From positions 277,001-341,000 of the forward strand of contig CAJNDS010002405.1 in the NCBI GenBank assembly GCA_905221605.1: a stretch of 64,000 nucleotides of DNA. Reading direction: 5' to 3'. The DNA is from Symbiodinium natans (taxonomy: Eukaryota; Sar; Dinophyceae; Suessiales; Symbiodiniaceae). Numbering within the stretch: the first letter of the stretch is position 1; every line of letters begins with the position of its first letter. Both the position numbers and the translations under genes were made by a program. Below, one piece after another: positions 37,918 to 47,791 of this stretch. A model generated the notes under the pieces. The model was given only the letters and a program-made list of their open reading frames with translations. It was not told where the DNA came from and did not search any database.

Positions 37918-38100
37918 GTGGTTGTTCAAAACTCCAATGGGCTGTTTTGGTGCAGGGGACATATATTCTGCATGATCACCATTGTCTTCTATGGTGAAAT
38001 ATCATTAACATCAAAATTTGGATTAGTTCTCTTCTTGGATCATCTGTTTATCTTAAATGACGGAATTTATGCGGAACATGATGTAAGAAAACAACAGTAA
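37918..38100 (+). CDS. AT-rich open frame of 60 codons
   Basis: Reads NGLFWCRGHIFCMITIVFYG then LVLFLDHLFILNDGIYAEHD and KQQ to TAA. Base composition (about two-thirds A+T) differs sharply from neighbouring coding candidates, as if it came from a different source such as an organelle or mobile element. No family is recognised. Confidence 0.3.
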   Translation: MVVQNSNGLFWCRGHIFCMITIVFYGEISLTSKFGLVLFLDHLFILNDGIYAEHDVRKQQ

Positions 38101-38218
38101 CCCATGGTTTCGTAGTTTCGTCCACAAATCTAGGTATGCGCCTTTGGGATATTTCATGGGGTTCAAGAGGGCCGAACTCTAAGAACATTTTTCAGAGGGC
38201 TTTAAGGCCCATCCTTCC

Positions 38219-38320
38219 TACTATATCCCCCTTGGGAATTATTTTTGTTTCTGTGTATATAAAAAAACCCAAGAGGATATTAAGAAATATTTTTATTAAG
38301 GTTCTAAGGGGAGTATAGCC
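38219..38320. mobile_element. Family K element, copy 2
   Basis: CTATATCCCCCTTGGGAATT to AGGTTCTAAGGGGAGTATAG, shorter than copy 1. Confidence 0.7.
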
Positions 38321-38472
38321 TAGTGATTCATCCAGAAATACCCCCCGCACACCTGACCGTTTCGCAGAGGGGCCGCAGGTCAAGCGAACCCAAAGGGTTT
38401 TCCTTCAAAGGGTCCCCGTGCAATTTTCTTGTAGAGATAGACAAAAACTAACAGTTATTATTTTGTGAGGCG

Positions 38473-38874
38473 TTGTTATTCTTGGCCCACGCCCTGATGC
38501 CAAAGAAGACCATGTTGGGGCCCGGGAGGGCAAAATGGGTCCCTGAGGGTGGGTGGGTGGGTGAGGGGTTTGGGAACCAGCTCATCCTGACGATCGTTTC
38601 ATCTGCGTCACTGGTGGTCACCAAGTCTGGCGCTCGGCATCAGCACAACAAGGGTCCCTGTGCAAATGTCACTTTGGGTGCTACAAAATATGAAACCAGA
38701 AACCTTGATCCGGATTCAAACTGGCATACAGAAACTATCGATCGGCCAACTGCCCACTGCCGGCCCCTGGCTGGAGGTTTCTGGAAGGCTGGACTGGAGG
38801 CCCTGCCACTTCCCTCCCACCTCCCACCTTCCCCCCCTCCCGCCCTTCCCTTCCCACCTCCCACTTGGCTGTAG
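38473..38874 (+). CDS. Candidate ORF, 133 codons, unknown
   Basis: Starts MLFLAHALMPKKTMLGPGRA, later GARHQHNKGPCANVTLGATK and NLDPDSNWHTETIDRPTAHC, and ends in a Pro-rich low-complexity tail. The minus strand is open as well. The region is telomere-free. Possible gene, weak support. Confidence 0.3.
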   Translation: MLFLAHALMPKKTMLGPGRAKWVPEGGWVGEGFGNQLILTIVSSASLVVTKSGARHQHNKGPCANVTLGATKYETRNLDPDSNWHTETIDRPTAHCRPLAGGFWKAGLEALPLPSHLPPSPPPALPFPPPTWL

Positions 38875-39187
38875 GCAGCCGGAGGCGAGCCAGTTTAGAC
38901 GAGGTAGACGAGGTCCTGCGCAATAATAACATTACTATAGTATTATTGTCATATTGTTACCTAAATCCTCAAGGCCGAAACCCTAAATGCTAGACTGTAA
39001 CAGTATATCCTTGAGCCTTCAAGGTGCTCCTGTATGCGTACATGCGTGTCAAAAATAGATACCGCATGGGTGAGCGGGGAGACTCTTTGGGGTGTGAATA
39101 TAGCATTACCATAGTAGCTCATGGTTTGCACGCCACTCTGCTTACTTTATCCTCCATTTCGCGACAGGAAATCTTTTTCTCAGCGAA

Positions 39188-39800
39188 AGGGAAGGAGGGC
39201 TTGGAAAACCCACCGGAATACTCCGCAAGTGTTAGGGCTCAGAGTTTTGGTTTACTTGCGGACAAGGAGGGCTCGGGGGTCGCAGGGGGCGTGAAATGCG
39301 AAACATGGGTTTCTAGGGCCGGGGGTACATGGTGGGGCTTAAAGGAGGGCAGTGAAGGGCCTCTAAGGGGGGTCCCTGCTGAGGGTTCAGGGGGCAGTGA
39401 AGGGCCTCCTGCTGAGGGTTTAACAGGGCAGTGAAGGGCACCTCTAAACGTCCTTGGTGGGGGTTTCGGGGGGCAGTGGGGGGCCTCGAAGGGTCCCTGC
39501 TGAGGGAAAAGGAGGGCAGTGAAGGGCCTTTAAGGGTCCCTGCTGAGGCCGTGAAGGCCTGAGAACCCACCGGCATACTCCGCAAATTTAATTTCGGGTC
39601 AGGGTTTTGATTTACTTGCGGACCTCCTTTTTTTGACAGAAAGGGAAGCATGGCTTAAACCCCACCGGAATACACCGCAATTAGGGCTCAGGGTTTTGGT
39701 TTGCTTGCGGACATTCTTTGTCTCACAGAAAGGGCTGGAGGGCTTTGAAAACCCACGGGAATACTCCGCAAATTAGGGCTCTGGGTGTTGGTTTACTTGC
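39188..39800. repeat. Local direct repeats, 80-85-bp and about 40-bp units
   Basis: A unit containing CCCACCGGAATACTCCGCAA and GTTTACTTGCGGAC occurs four times (about 39188, 39550, 39636, 39725). Between the first two, GGGCAGTGAAGGGCCTC with GGTCCCTGCTGAGG occurs about five times (39340-39548). The open frame at 39024-39434 translates these repeats. Confidence 0.8.
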
Positions 39801-40233
39801 GCTTAGCGCCGGCGGCCGTAAGCACAAGTATCCCTTCCGGAGCACAAACGCGCGCTGTAGACAGGGCCACTTGCGCTCTGCGGGTGGTCACTTGCGCTTA
39901 GCGCCGGCGGCCGTAAGCACAAGTGACGGAATTGAGCGTTTTGGCGCAGCTGCGAGAAATTGCATTTTGAACTCGCGGGGCCCAACGCTCGACAAGCTCT
40001 GCTGTAACATCAGTCGCATCACCTGGGATGCCGGACATCGCATAAGTCGCGGAGCGGCCTGGAGTGTTTTGTTGCGTGGAGGGAGTCAGAAACTGTTTCC
40101 GGTTACTTGTGCTTAGGGCCGCGGGCGCTAAGCGCAAGTGCGCCGGGAGAGCGCAAGTAGCATAGTCTAGAGCGCGCCTTTGTGCTCTCAGAAGGCTCCT
40201 TGTGCTTAGGGCCGCGGGAGCTAAGCGCAAGTG
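39795..40233. repeat. Four dispersed copies of a 35-bp GC-rich palindrome
   Basis: Copies at 39795-39829, 39890-39924, 40105-40139 and 40199-40233 have the form ACTTGCGCTTAG ... CTAAGCGCAAGT around a GC-rich core. The third copy has near-perfect 12-bp arms. Two further half sites (CACTTGCGCTCTG, GAGCGCAAGTAG) lie between. Confidence 0.85.
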
Positions 40234-40320
40234 ATTGCGCAGTACCCTTCTTACTGCCCTCGCCGGAAAGGCAACATATAGGAGTTTGAATATATAGGAG
40301 TTTGAATACTTTGATGCGAT

Positions 40321-40945
40321 GCTTGAAGACAAGTAAGAGTGAAAATTCCAAAAGACGTGCCATGTTTCTTGGAAAGAACAAGCCTAGTACACTTTTCTCA
40401 GGAGGAAAAGGTTAACCAGCTTGGTCCTTGCTTGGAATGTGGGTTTCATTTTCCGACCCAACATCAAGGAAATTGACGACTCTCCAGAAGAGCAGGCTTT
40501 CTTTCCTGGAAAAAACAAGCCAGATACACTTTTCTCAAAAGGAAAATAATAGCCAGCTTGATCCTGGCCAGGAATCCGGTATCAGATTCGAAGCAAATAT
40601 AGAGGAATGTGAACACTTGGATGCGACGCTTGAAGACAAGGAGAAGTGAAAATCACAAACGAAATGCCATGTTTCTTGGAAAGAACAAGCCTAGTGCACT
40701 TTTCTCAGGAGGAAAATGTGAACCAGCTTGGTCCTTGCTTGGAAGGTGGGTTTCAGTTTCATACCCAATATCAAGGATGTTGACAACTCTCAAGAAGAGC
40801 AGGCTTTCTTTCCTGGAAAGAACAAGCCAGATACACTTTTCCCAGAAGGAAAATAGTAATCAGCTTGATCCTTGCCAAGAATGTTTCAGATTCAAACCCA
40901 CTATCAAGGAATTTGAATACTTTGAGGCAATGGTGATAGTGAAAA
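40321..40945. repeat. Direct repeat of about 307 bp, with internal sub-repeats
   Basis: The segment beginning GCTTGAAGACAAG at 40321 recurs at 40628. Within each, GGAAAGAACAAGCC plus CACTTTTCTCAGGAGGAAA occurs twice about 150 bp apart. The frames over it (for example 40609-41127) translate the repeat. Confidence 0.8.
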
Positions 40946-41412
40946 AACTTAGAAAGTGCTGCTGGGAAGAACCAGCCAGATACAGTTTCTCAAAGGGCAT
41001 AGTTCAGGATGAGCTGGGTTCCAGCCCTGACCAAACCCCCACCCCCCGGGACCCACTCTGCCACCCCGTCCCAACATGTGTGGCGTCAATGGCGTTGGCC
41101 AACAATAACTACTACTTGCTACACTGATTACACTGTTACACGGAATCTGTTTTCATGTCCTCGACAAGGACTTTGTACAGGGACCATTTGAACCGAGACC
41201 GCTTGGGAGCTTTTTTGTAGGGCGGATTTGACATTTCGCTGATTTTGACAATGATACCACCCTAAACCCTAAACCCTAAACCCTAAACTACCTAACATCT
41301 TTTTTCAGCCCCCTCAGCAACATCTGCACAGGGACCCTTTGGCCCGGGACCACTTGGGTTTGCCCAAGCAGGGCGCCATACAAGTTGGAAGCCTAGGGTT
41401 GGTAGTTGATTT

Positions 41413-41500
41413 GGGGTTTAGGGTTTAGGGTTTAGGGTTTAGGGTTTAGGGTTTAGGGTTTAGGGTTTAGGGTTTAGGGTTTAGGGTTTGGGTTTAGGGT
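41413..41500. repeat. TTTAGGG tract, 12 copies
   Basis: First long tract after the telomere-free 38-41 kb stretch. Confidence 0.95.
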
Positions 41501-41611
41501 TTCGAGAGCTTAAACCCCCCTTCTGTTCCTATGACAGCAAGCCCGAAACGCTAGGAGGCAATGATTCCAGACACCCAATCGTGGGTTTCATGGGACTTCA
41601 GCTTCGTCTCT

Positions 41612-41676
41612 CTTCTAGGACCCAGAGTAGGCCCTTATTCCCTTGCTTTAAGGTTTAGGCTCCCTTATAAGTCCCT
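41612..41676. mobile_element. MITE family D, left half fused to CCCTAAA
   Basis: AGGACCCAGAGTAGGCCCTT at the left; the interior CCTTATAAGTCC continues straight into CCTAAACCCC. Confidence 0.65.
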
Positions 41677-41951
41677 AAACCCCAAACCCTAAACCCTAAA
41701 CCCTAAACCCTTTGTTGTTTTTAGGGTTTTTCTTGGGTTCGGTCGTCCTTGAGGGAGGTTACATGGTCCTCTATGAGTTTAGGGTTCAGGGGTTAGGGAT
41801 ACTTCAGAACCCTTTGAAGGAGGCAAGGAACCATATTCAGGGCCCATGTAACTACCCTAAATCCTAAACCCTAAACCCTAAACCCTAAACCCTAAACCCT
41901 AAACCCTAAACCCTATCTGCCCTTAGAGTCTTTCTTCTTTCGGTGGTCAAG

Positions 41952-42010
41952 GTGGAGCGATCCAAGCTCGTGCTCTCAACGCAGTTTGACCTTGTTGGCC
42001 GCTTGGTCGG
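41952..42010 (+). CDS. Candidate internal exon, 19-20 codons
   Basis: Acceptor CGGTGGTCAAG, frame VERSKLVLSTQFDLVGRLV, and GTTTAG at 42011. A second + frame is open. C-strand upstream, G-strand downstream. Confidence 0.45.
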
Positions 42011-42140
42011 GTTTAGAGGGTTTAGGGTTCAGGTTTAGGGTTTAGGGTTTAGGGTTTAGGGTTTAGGGTTTAGGGTTTAGGGTTCGGGGTTCAGGGTTTA
42101 GGGTTTCAGGGATTCCGGCGGAGGGGTGTTTAGGGGGGTC

Positions 42141-42472
42141 GCGCGCGGATTCGGAAACTAAAAGCGCGGATTCGGAAACTAAAAGCGCGGATTCGGAAAC
42201 TAAAAACGCGGATTCGGCAACTGAAAAACGCGGATTCGGAAACTGCAAGCGCGGATTCGGAAACTAAACACGCGGATTCGGAAACTGCCGAGCGCGGATT
42301 CGGAAACCAGGATTCGGAAGCTTGAAGCGCGGATTCGGAAACTGGAAAACACATATTCGGAAACTGGAAGCGCGGATTCAGAAACCGAACAAAACGGATT
42401 CGAAAACTGAAAGCGCGGATTCGCAAACCAAAAAAAGAGGATTCAGAAACTGAACGCGCGGATTCGGAAACT
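42141..42472. repeat. Foldback-like block, left array: about 16 units of 21 bp
   Basis: Unit GCGGATTCGGAAACTGAAAGC with small variations, period 21 bp. The minus-strand frame therefore shows a 7-residue repeat and is not a gene. Confidence 0.9.
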
Positions 42473-42599
42473 GGGCAACTGGAAGCCCGAGGGCCCTGGA
42501 TGATCTAGCCATTCGCACGCACTGGTAACACGTACGTAATCATCGGTCGGGCATGGATGCTCTGGCCAATCGCACGGACTGGCAACACGGACGGAATCA

Positions 42600-44088
42600 T
42601 CGTTGGGGGGTTCGGGGGGGGGGGGGGGGGGGGGGTGGGATTTAGAAATATCTCTGAGAGAAGAGTTGAAGGTCGAGGTGTGTGAACAAATGAGGGGGGT
42701 GTGATTCAAAATAAACCGGAGAGAAGAATAGAAACTCGAAGTGTGGGGAGAAATGAGGGGGGTGAGATTTAACATATTTGACAGTAGAGTTGAATGTTGA
42801 AGTGTGAGTACAAATGAGGGGGGGTGGGATTGCAAAACATCTCCGAGAGAAGAGTTGAAAGTCGAGGTGTGAGTACAAATGAGTGGGGGTGAGATTTAAC
42901 ATAGTTGAGAGGTGTGAGTACAAATGAGTGGGGGCGAGATTTAACATAATTGACAGTAGAGTTGAATGTCGAAGTGTGAGTACAAAGGAGGGGGGGTGGG
43001 ATTTAACAAGACCTCTGAGAGAAGAGTTGAATGTCGAAGTGTGAGTACAAATGAGGGGGGGTGAGATTTAACATAATTCAGAGTAGAGTTGAATGTCGAA
43101 GTGTGAGTACAAATGAGGGGGGGTGGGATTTAGAAATATCTCTGAGAGAAGAGTTGAAAGTCGAGGTGTGAGTACAAATGAGTGGGGGTGAGATTTAACA
43201 TAATTCAGAGTAGAGTTGAATGTCGAAGTGTGAGTACAAATGAGGGGGGGTGGGATTTAGAAATATCTCTGAGAGAAGAGTTGAAGGTCGAGGTGTGAGG
43301 ACAAATGAGGGGGGTGTGATTTAAAATAATCCGGAGAGAAGAATTGAAACTCGAACTGTGGGGAGAAATGAGTGAGGTGAGAGGAGAAATGAGGGGGGTG
43401 AGATTTAACATAATTCAGAGGAGAGTTGAATGTCGAAGTGTGAGTACACATGAGGGGGGGTGGGATTTAAAAAACATCTCTGAGAGAAGAGTTGAAAGTC
43501 GAGGTGTGTGAACAAATGAGGGTGGTGCAATTTAAAATAATCCGGAGAGAAGAATAGAAACTCGAAGTGTGGGGAGAAATGAGTGAGGTGAGAGGAGAAA
43601 TGAGGGGGGTGAGATTTAACATAATTGACAGTAGAGTTGAATGTTGAAGTGTGAGTACAAATGAGGGGGGGTGGGATTTAGAAATATCTCTGAGAGAAGA
43701 GTTGAAAGTCGAGGTGTGAGTACAAATGAGTGGGGGTGAGATTTAACATAATTGAGAGTAGAGTTGAATGTCGAAGTGTGAGTACAAATGAGGGGGGGGT
43801 GGGATTTAGAAATATCTCTGAGAGAAGAGTTGAAGGTCGAGGTGTGAGGACAAATGAAGGGGGTGTGATTTAACATAATCCGGAGAGAAGAATTGAAACT
43901 CGAAGTGTGGGGAGAAATGAGTGAGGTGAGAGGTGAAATGAGGGGGGTGAGATTTAATATAATTGAGAGTAGAGTTGAATGTCGAAGTGTGAGTACTAAT
44001 GAGAGGGGGTGGGATTGAGAAATATCTCTGAGAGAAGAGTTGAAAGTCGAGGTGTGAGGACAAATGAGGGGGGTGTGATTTACGGCGC
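42600..44088. repeat. Foldback-like block, central array of 62-65-bp monomers
   Basis: Monomers begin GAGTTGAA(T/A)GTCGA(A/G)GTGTG and alternate two endings, TTTAGAAATATCTCTGAGAG and TTTAACATAATTCAGAGTA, giving dimers of about 127 bp; roughly 22 monomers. A G run (42606-42636) lies at the left border. The long minus-strand frames across it are repeat translations. Confidence 0.9.
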
Positions 44089-44092
44089 AAAA

Positions 44093-44376
44093 TAGTTTCT
44101 GAATCTCGCGGAATAGTTTCTGAATCGGTTGAAAATAGTTCCTGAATCGCGCGGCATAGTTTCTGAATCGCACGGAATAGTTTCTGAACCGTAGTTTCTG
44201 AATCGCGGGGGTTTCCTGAATCTGAGCAAATAGTTTCTGAATCGGTTCGAAATAGTTTTTGAATCCGAGAGTATAGTTGCTGAACCGCAGTTTCTGAACC
44301 GGACCAAGTAGTTTCTGAATCGGACGAAATAGTTTCTGAACCGTAGTTTCTGAATCGGGGGTAGTTTCTGAATCCG
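44093..44376. repeat. Foldback-like block, right array, inverted relative to the left
   Basis: About 16 copies of AGTTTCTGAATC with spacers of 2-10 bp. Its reverse complement GATTCAGAAACT is the left-array core, so the two arrays are inverted copies of one unit. Confidence 0.9.
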
Positions 44377-44529
44377 TGTTTGTTCTGTTTAGGGGCGGTT
44401 ATGACCAAGAAAAGCCTTCCGAGATTTTGCGGCAACCTACCATGAAAGTAGGTTTTTCGGGCTTTTAAAGTTGTGCAATCCATTGGGTTTAGCCAAAAGA
44501 AATCCACAAACTCCCAAGTTGAATCTCAG

Positions 44530-44645
44530 GCATCACAGAGCGGATGAATGATGCCCTTGTGGCCCTGGGCCGTCTCTATGGCCTTTCCGCAGAGGAGACC
44601 GCTGAACTCGGCAAGACGGTCGCTCGCCGCGGTGTTTTGGAGTAG
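44530..44645 (+). CDS. Candidate terminal exon, 37 codons
   Basis: Acceptor GTTGAATCTCAG ends at 44529. The frame reads ITERMNDALVALGRLYGLSA then EETAELGKTVARRGVLE and stops at TAG 44643-44645. Helical, with C/G-ending codons. It begins about 150 bp after the foldback-like block. Confidence 0.55.
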
Positions 44646-44966
44646 TGTAGGGCTTAGGTTTTTAGGCTTACCCTAGACCCTATCAAGGGACTAAAGGAGG
44701 GACCCTTGGGAATAAGATTTAGGGTCCCTTCTAAGGTCCATCCTTTTACTCCTTAACCCTAAACCCCTAAACCGCGTGTTGTGGAGGCTCGGGTTGGTAG
44801 AGCCAGCTTGAAGAGGTAAACTTAGGTCCAAGGGGCCACTAAGTCAGGGTACTGCAAGCCTTTGTCTTACCACCTCTTAGCAGGGACTCCCCTATTTAGG
44901 TGCGTGACATCCCCCTTAGTCCCTAGAAAAGGGACCCTTAAATCCTATTTGGAGGATCGGGGCTTG

Positions 44967-45080
44967 TAGGTACGTATAATAGGGATACAAGTACCTGAAT
45001 TGGGATCATTATACGTGACTGTAAGAGTATAGTTGCCCTACTTTCAACCCACTGACTAAGTCCGTGAGCCTTTCAGTACT
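44967..45080. mobile_element. MITE family F, copy 3
   Basis: AGGTACGTATAATAGGG at the left, AGAGTATAGTTGCCCTACTT in the centre, ACTAAGTCCGTGAGCCTTTC at the right. Confidence 0.65.
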
Positions 45081-45615
45081 TCCTTGCGAGGGATTGGCAA
45101 GTTGTTGCTGGATCCTTGCGTGATAGCACGTGTTCGGGTGCTGTGGGGTTTAGGGCTTAGGGTTTAAGATGTAGGGTTGCCTTTCCCTAAACCCGAAACC
45201 CGCAACCCTAAACCCTTCCTCCTTAATTTAGAGTGGCACATATTGGTACCACTTTAGAAGCCTTATCAACCAACAAGGCCGCCCTGCTTTCTTCTAGGTT
45301 GCTGGGGTACTTAGCTTTTACTTGCGGAGCTAAAGACTTGTGTCGAGGTGTATGTCTCAGAATAACCCGAAACTCTAAACCCTAAACCCTGAACCCTGAA
45401 CCCTGAACCCTAAAGAGACCCTGCACCCTAAAGAGAAGAGGAGGTAGAGGCAAGCGTGTGCTTTCAGCTTCGCCCTGCTCACGCGGCTTAGGGGCTAAAC
45501 CCCAAGACCCGAAATCCTAAACAATGAAAAGCATCCAAGGTGGGGCTTGCGAAAACCCTGAACCCTAAACCCTAAACCCAAACTTTGGGCCCATGGCTCC
45601 AACCTTATGGACCAG

Positions 45616-45714
45616 GTGAATACGTACAGCAACACCAACACAGAGAACAAGCTCGACTGGAACGACGAGGAGCTGAGGCTCGCCACTTTCGTGGCCGAGA
45701 AGGGCAACTCGGGG
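45616..45714 (+). CDS. Candidate internal exon, 33 codons
   Basis: Acceptor CTTATGGACCAG, frame VNTYSNTNTENKLDWNDEEL then RLATFVAEKGNSG, donor GTGGGT at 45715; exactly 99 nt, phase 0 at both ends. Hydrophilic and acidic; family unknown. C-strand repeats upstream, G-strand downstream. Confidence 0.55.
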
Positions 45715-45857
45715 GTGGGTTTAAGGGCGTTTTGGGGTTTAGTGTTTATAAGGGTTAAGGGTTTAGGGTTTAGGGTTTAGGGTTTAGGGTTTAGGGTTTA
45801 GGCGTGTTTTTGTGGGTTTGCACAGGGGCTTGTAAGGGTTGAAACGGGGTGTTCAAG

Positions 45858-45929
45858 GGATATCGGAATGTGTATCGGAAAAAGCCCAAAAAAGTGTGGT
45901 TTCTCGCTGACTTCTGTGCGGTTTACTAG
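45858..45929 (+). CDS. Candidate terminal exon, 23 codons
   Basis: After GGTGTTCAAG the frame reads GYRNVYRKKPKKVWFLADFC then AVY, TAG at 45927-45929. A GTAAGC overlapping the stop could instead be a donor. Confidence 0.4.
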   Translation, partial: GYRNVYRKKPKKVWFLADFCAVY

Positions 45930-46204
45930 GTAAGCCTCATGAGCTGTTTGCTATTTCTTCCTTCTGGGCTTCAAGAGCCCTTACTAACCCTAAACCCTAA
46001 CCCCTAAACCCTCAACTACCCTAAACCTTTTTTTAGAATCCGTTTCACAGGGTTTCGAAGGCGGGCCAAATTTAGAATGGAGACTAGGAGGTAAACCTTA
46101 ATCGGATTCGACAGTCCTAGCCGCCAATAGAACCACAGAATTAACCATACTGAAAGCACCTGACGTAGTCACCCAACATGTCAGTTGCCTGATCAACATA
46201 ACCC

Positions 46205-46325
46205 TAGACCCTAAACCCTAAACCCTAAACCCTAGACCCTAAACCTAGCCCCTAAACCCTAAGCCCTCAACCCTAAACCCTAGACCCTAAACCCTAGACC
46301 CTAAACCCTAAACCCTAAACCAGAC
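46205..46325. repeat. CCCTAAA tract with CCCTAGA variants
   Basis: About 16 C-strand units. Confidence 0.9.
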
Positions 46326-46531
46326 CCCCTCCCGTAGTCCCTTAAACATAAAGCTGCTTGTGTGTGCGTGCAAGTGTCAGTGTTGGACGGGGTGTCAGTC
46401 TAAGAGAAAGTTCGGCGGCGACTCTTAAGCCGCAGCCCGTCAATGGCGGCCCAGGGTTTAGGGTTTAGGGTTTCGGGTTTAGGGTTTAGGGTTTGGGGTT
46501 TGGGGTTTAGGGCCTAGGGTTTAGGGCCAAG

Positions 46532-46590
46532 GCAAGAAGATCTACGACTTCGCACAAGAGATCTTCCGGCGGCAGTGTCTTGACCTTTTG
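46532..46590 (+). CDS. Candidate exon abutting a MITE
   Basis: After TTAGGGCCAAG the frame reads KKIYDFAQEIFRRQCLDLLL. The family C element begins at about 46584 and would truncate it. Confidence 0.5.
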
Positions 46591-46672
46591 CTCCTTTTTG
46601 TTGGTTCAAGGCTCCCTTAGAAAGTAAGCAACTCCCCAAGGAAGGGTGCCCCTATTTGAATATCCCTAAACC
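46584..46672. mobile_element. MITE family C, copy 6, right end replaced by telomeric repeat
   Basis: CTCCCTTAGAAAGTAAGCAA and CCAAGGAAGGGTGCCC are internal. The copy stops at CCTATTTGAATAT and continues as CCCTAAA, the same junction as the copy at 12450-12584. Confidence 0.65.
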
Positions 46673-46721
46673 CTAAACCCTAAACCCTATGGACCTTGCC
46701 GGCCTTGTGCGAGAGTGAGCG

Positions 46722-46812
46722 ACTAAACCCTAAACCCTAAACCCTAAACCCTAAACCCTAAACCCTAAACCCTAAACCCTAAACCCTAAACCCTAAACCC
46801 TAAACCCTAAAC
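46722..46812. repeat. CCCTAAA tract, 13 copies
   Basis: Perfect C-strand units ending about 27 bp before the next exon candidate's acceptor. Confidence 0.95.
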
Positions 46813-46819
46813 TTTTGAT

Positions 46820-46924
46820 ATGCTTGATGGGCTCCCGAGGTACTTGAGCCTCTTTGGTAGCGAGGAGGCCTTGCAAGCAGCCGTCCAGACTTTCGAGAGC
46901 CTGAACCCAGCCAGTTTGGAGTGA
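46820..46924 (+). CDS. Candidate exon, 34 codons, with stop
   Basis: From ATG 46820 the frame reads MLDGLPRYLSLFGSEEALQA then AVQTFESLNPASLE to TGA 46922-46924. A 3' splice site (CTCCCGAG) at 46839 would start it at RYLSLFG. Helical and acidic; family unknown. Confidence 0.5.
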   Translation: MLDGLPRYLSLFGSEEALQAAVQTFESLNPASLE

Positions 46925-46944
46925 GACAGCGATTTCGGGCCTCT

Positions 46945-47010
46945 TTCACCCAGAGTGAGCCCTTATTCCACCCTTTTTGTTTTAAGGGGACAGGTTCCTG
47001 TATATTTAGC
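46945..47010. mobile_element. MITE family D, left half fused to CCCTAAA
   Basis: CACCCAGAGTGAGCCCTTAT at the left; it runs through TATATTTAG into a 13-copy CCCTAAA tract (47007-47098). Confidence 0.6.
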
Positions 47011-47109
47011 CCTAAACCCTAAACCCTAAACCCTAAACCCTAAACCCTAAACCCTAAACCCTAAACCCTAAACCCTAAACCCTAAACCCTAAACCCTTTG
47101 AAAACCAAG

Positions 47110-47190
47110 AAGTCGGTATTCCAAGCTTGGCGTGGGGTGATACATCCTAAGCTCAGGGCAAACTTTAAGGCCTTGCTGCCAACATTGAGG
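47110..47190 (+). CDS. Candidate internal exon, 27 codons
   Basis: Acceptor AAAACCAAG, frame KSVFQAWRGVIHPKLRANFK then ALLPTLR, GTTTAG at 47191. C-strand tract ends 12 bp upstream; G-strand tract follows. Confidence 0.55.
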
Positions 47191-47354
47191 GTTTAGGGTT
47201 TAGGGTTTAGGCCCTGAAGCAAACAAGGGTTTAGGGTTTAGGGTTTAGGGTTTAGGGTTTAGGGTTTAGGGTTTAGGGCAATGGAAATCCAATGAAACAC
47301 TCGAAGGCTTGAGGCCATGCGGAAGGGCTGTATGAGCCCCAACCCCTCCTGAAG

Positions 47355-47406
47355 CCTACGAGACGATGCGTTGCACAACTGGCGCGGAGAAAAGAAGGCG
47401 CTTCGG
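47355..47406 (+). CDS. Candidate microexon
   Basis: After CTCCTGAAG the frame reads YETMRCTTGAEKRRRF to GTTTAG at 47407. Confidence 0.35.
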
Positions 47407-47605
47407 GTTTAGGGTTCAGGGTTCAACGCCTTCAGTCCGGTTGCAAGAAGGGCTTCAGGAGTCTGGGTTCAAAAAAGGGTTTAGGGTTTAGGCTTGGGAA
47501 AGATGGGAGCAACTGTTTTTTTTTTTTTTTTTTTTTCAGCTGGGGGGTGTCTACAAGTTTCACAAAATTACAAATAAATAAAGAAGACATATAAACATAT
47601 ACATA

Positions 47606-47791
47606 TTGTGCCTTCATATCTACGTGCCTTGTCAAGACGAAGGGCAGTTCTTTGCGGCCACTTTGGAAGCTTCTCCGGGCAGATGTTCAGTTCCACCAAG
47701 AACAAGCACACGACCTCCCGTCTATGATGATGGGTGCTACTCCTTTTCTTCTGAAGATGATACTCGTTTCATACAACATAACAAACCCTAA
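47606..47791 (+). CDS. Candidate exon, unknown
   Basis: Frame CQDEGQFFAATLEASPGRCS then VPPRTSTRPPVYDDGCYSFS and SEDDTRFIQHN, ending in CCCTAAA. Probably begins after CTTGTCAAG at about 47634. A T run with TTTCAG (47517-47540) lies 90 bp upstream. Confidence 0.4.
   Translation: MCLHIYVPCQDEGQFFAATLEASPGRCSVPPRTSTRPPVYDDGCYSFSSEDDTRFIQHNKP

Noticed and set aside
39024-39434. 136-codon frame as a gene
   Set aside because: More than half translates local direct repeats.
42130-44507. Long minus-strand frames of 98-233 codons
   Set aside because: They translate the 21-bp and 62-65-bp tandem repeats, whose periods happen to keep frames open.
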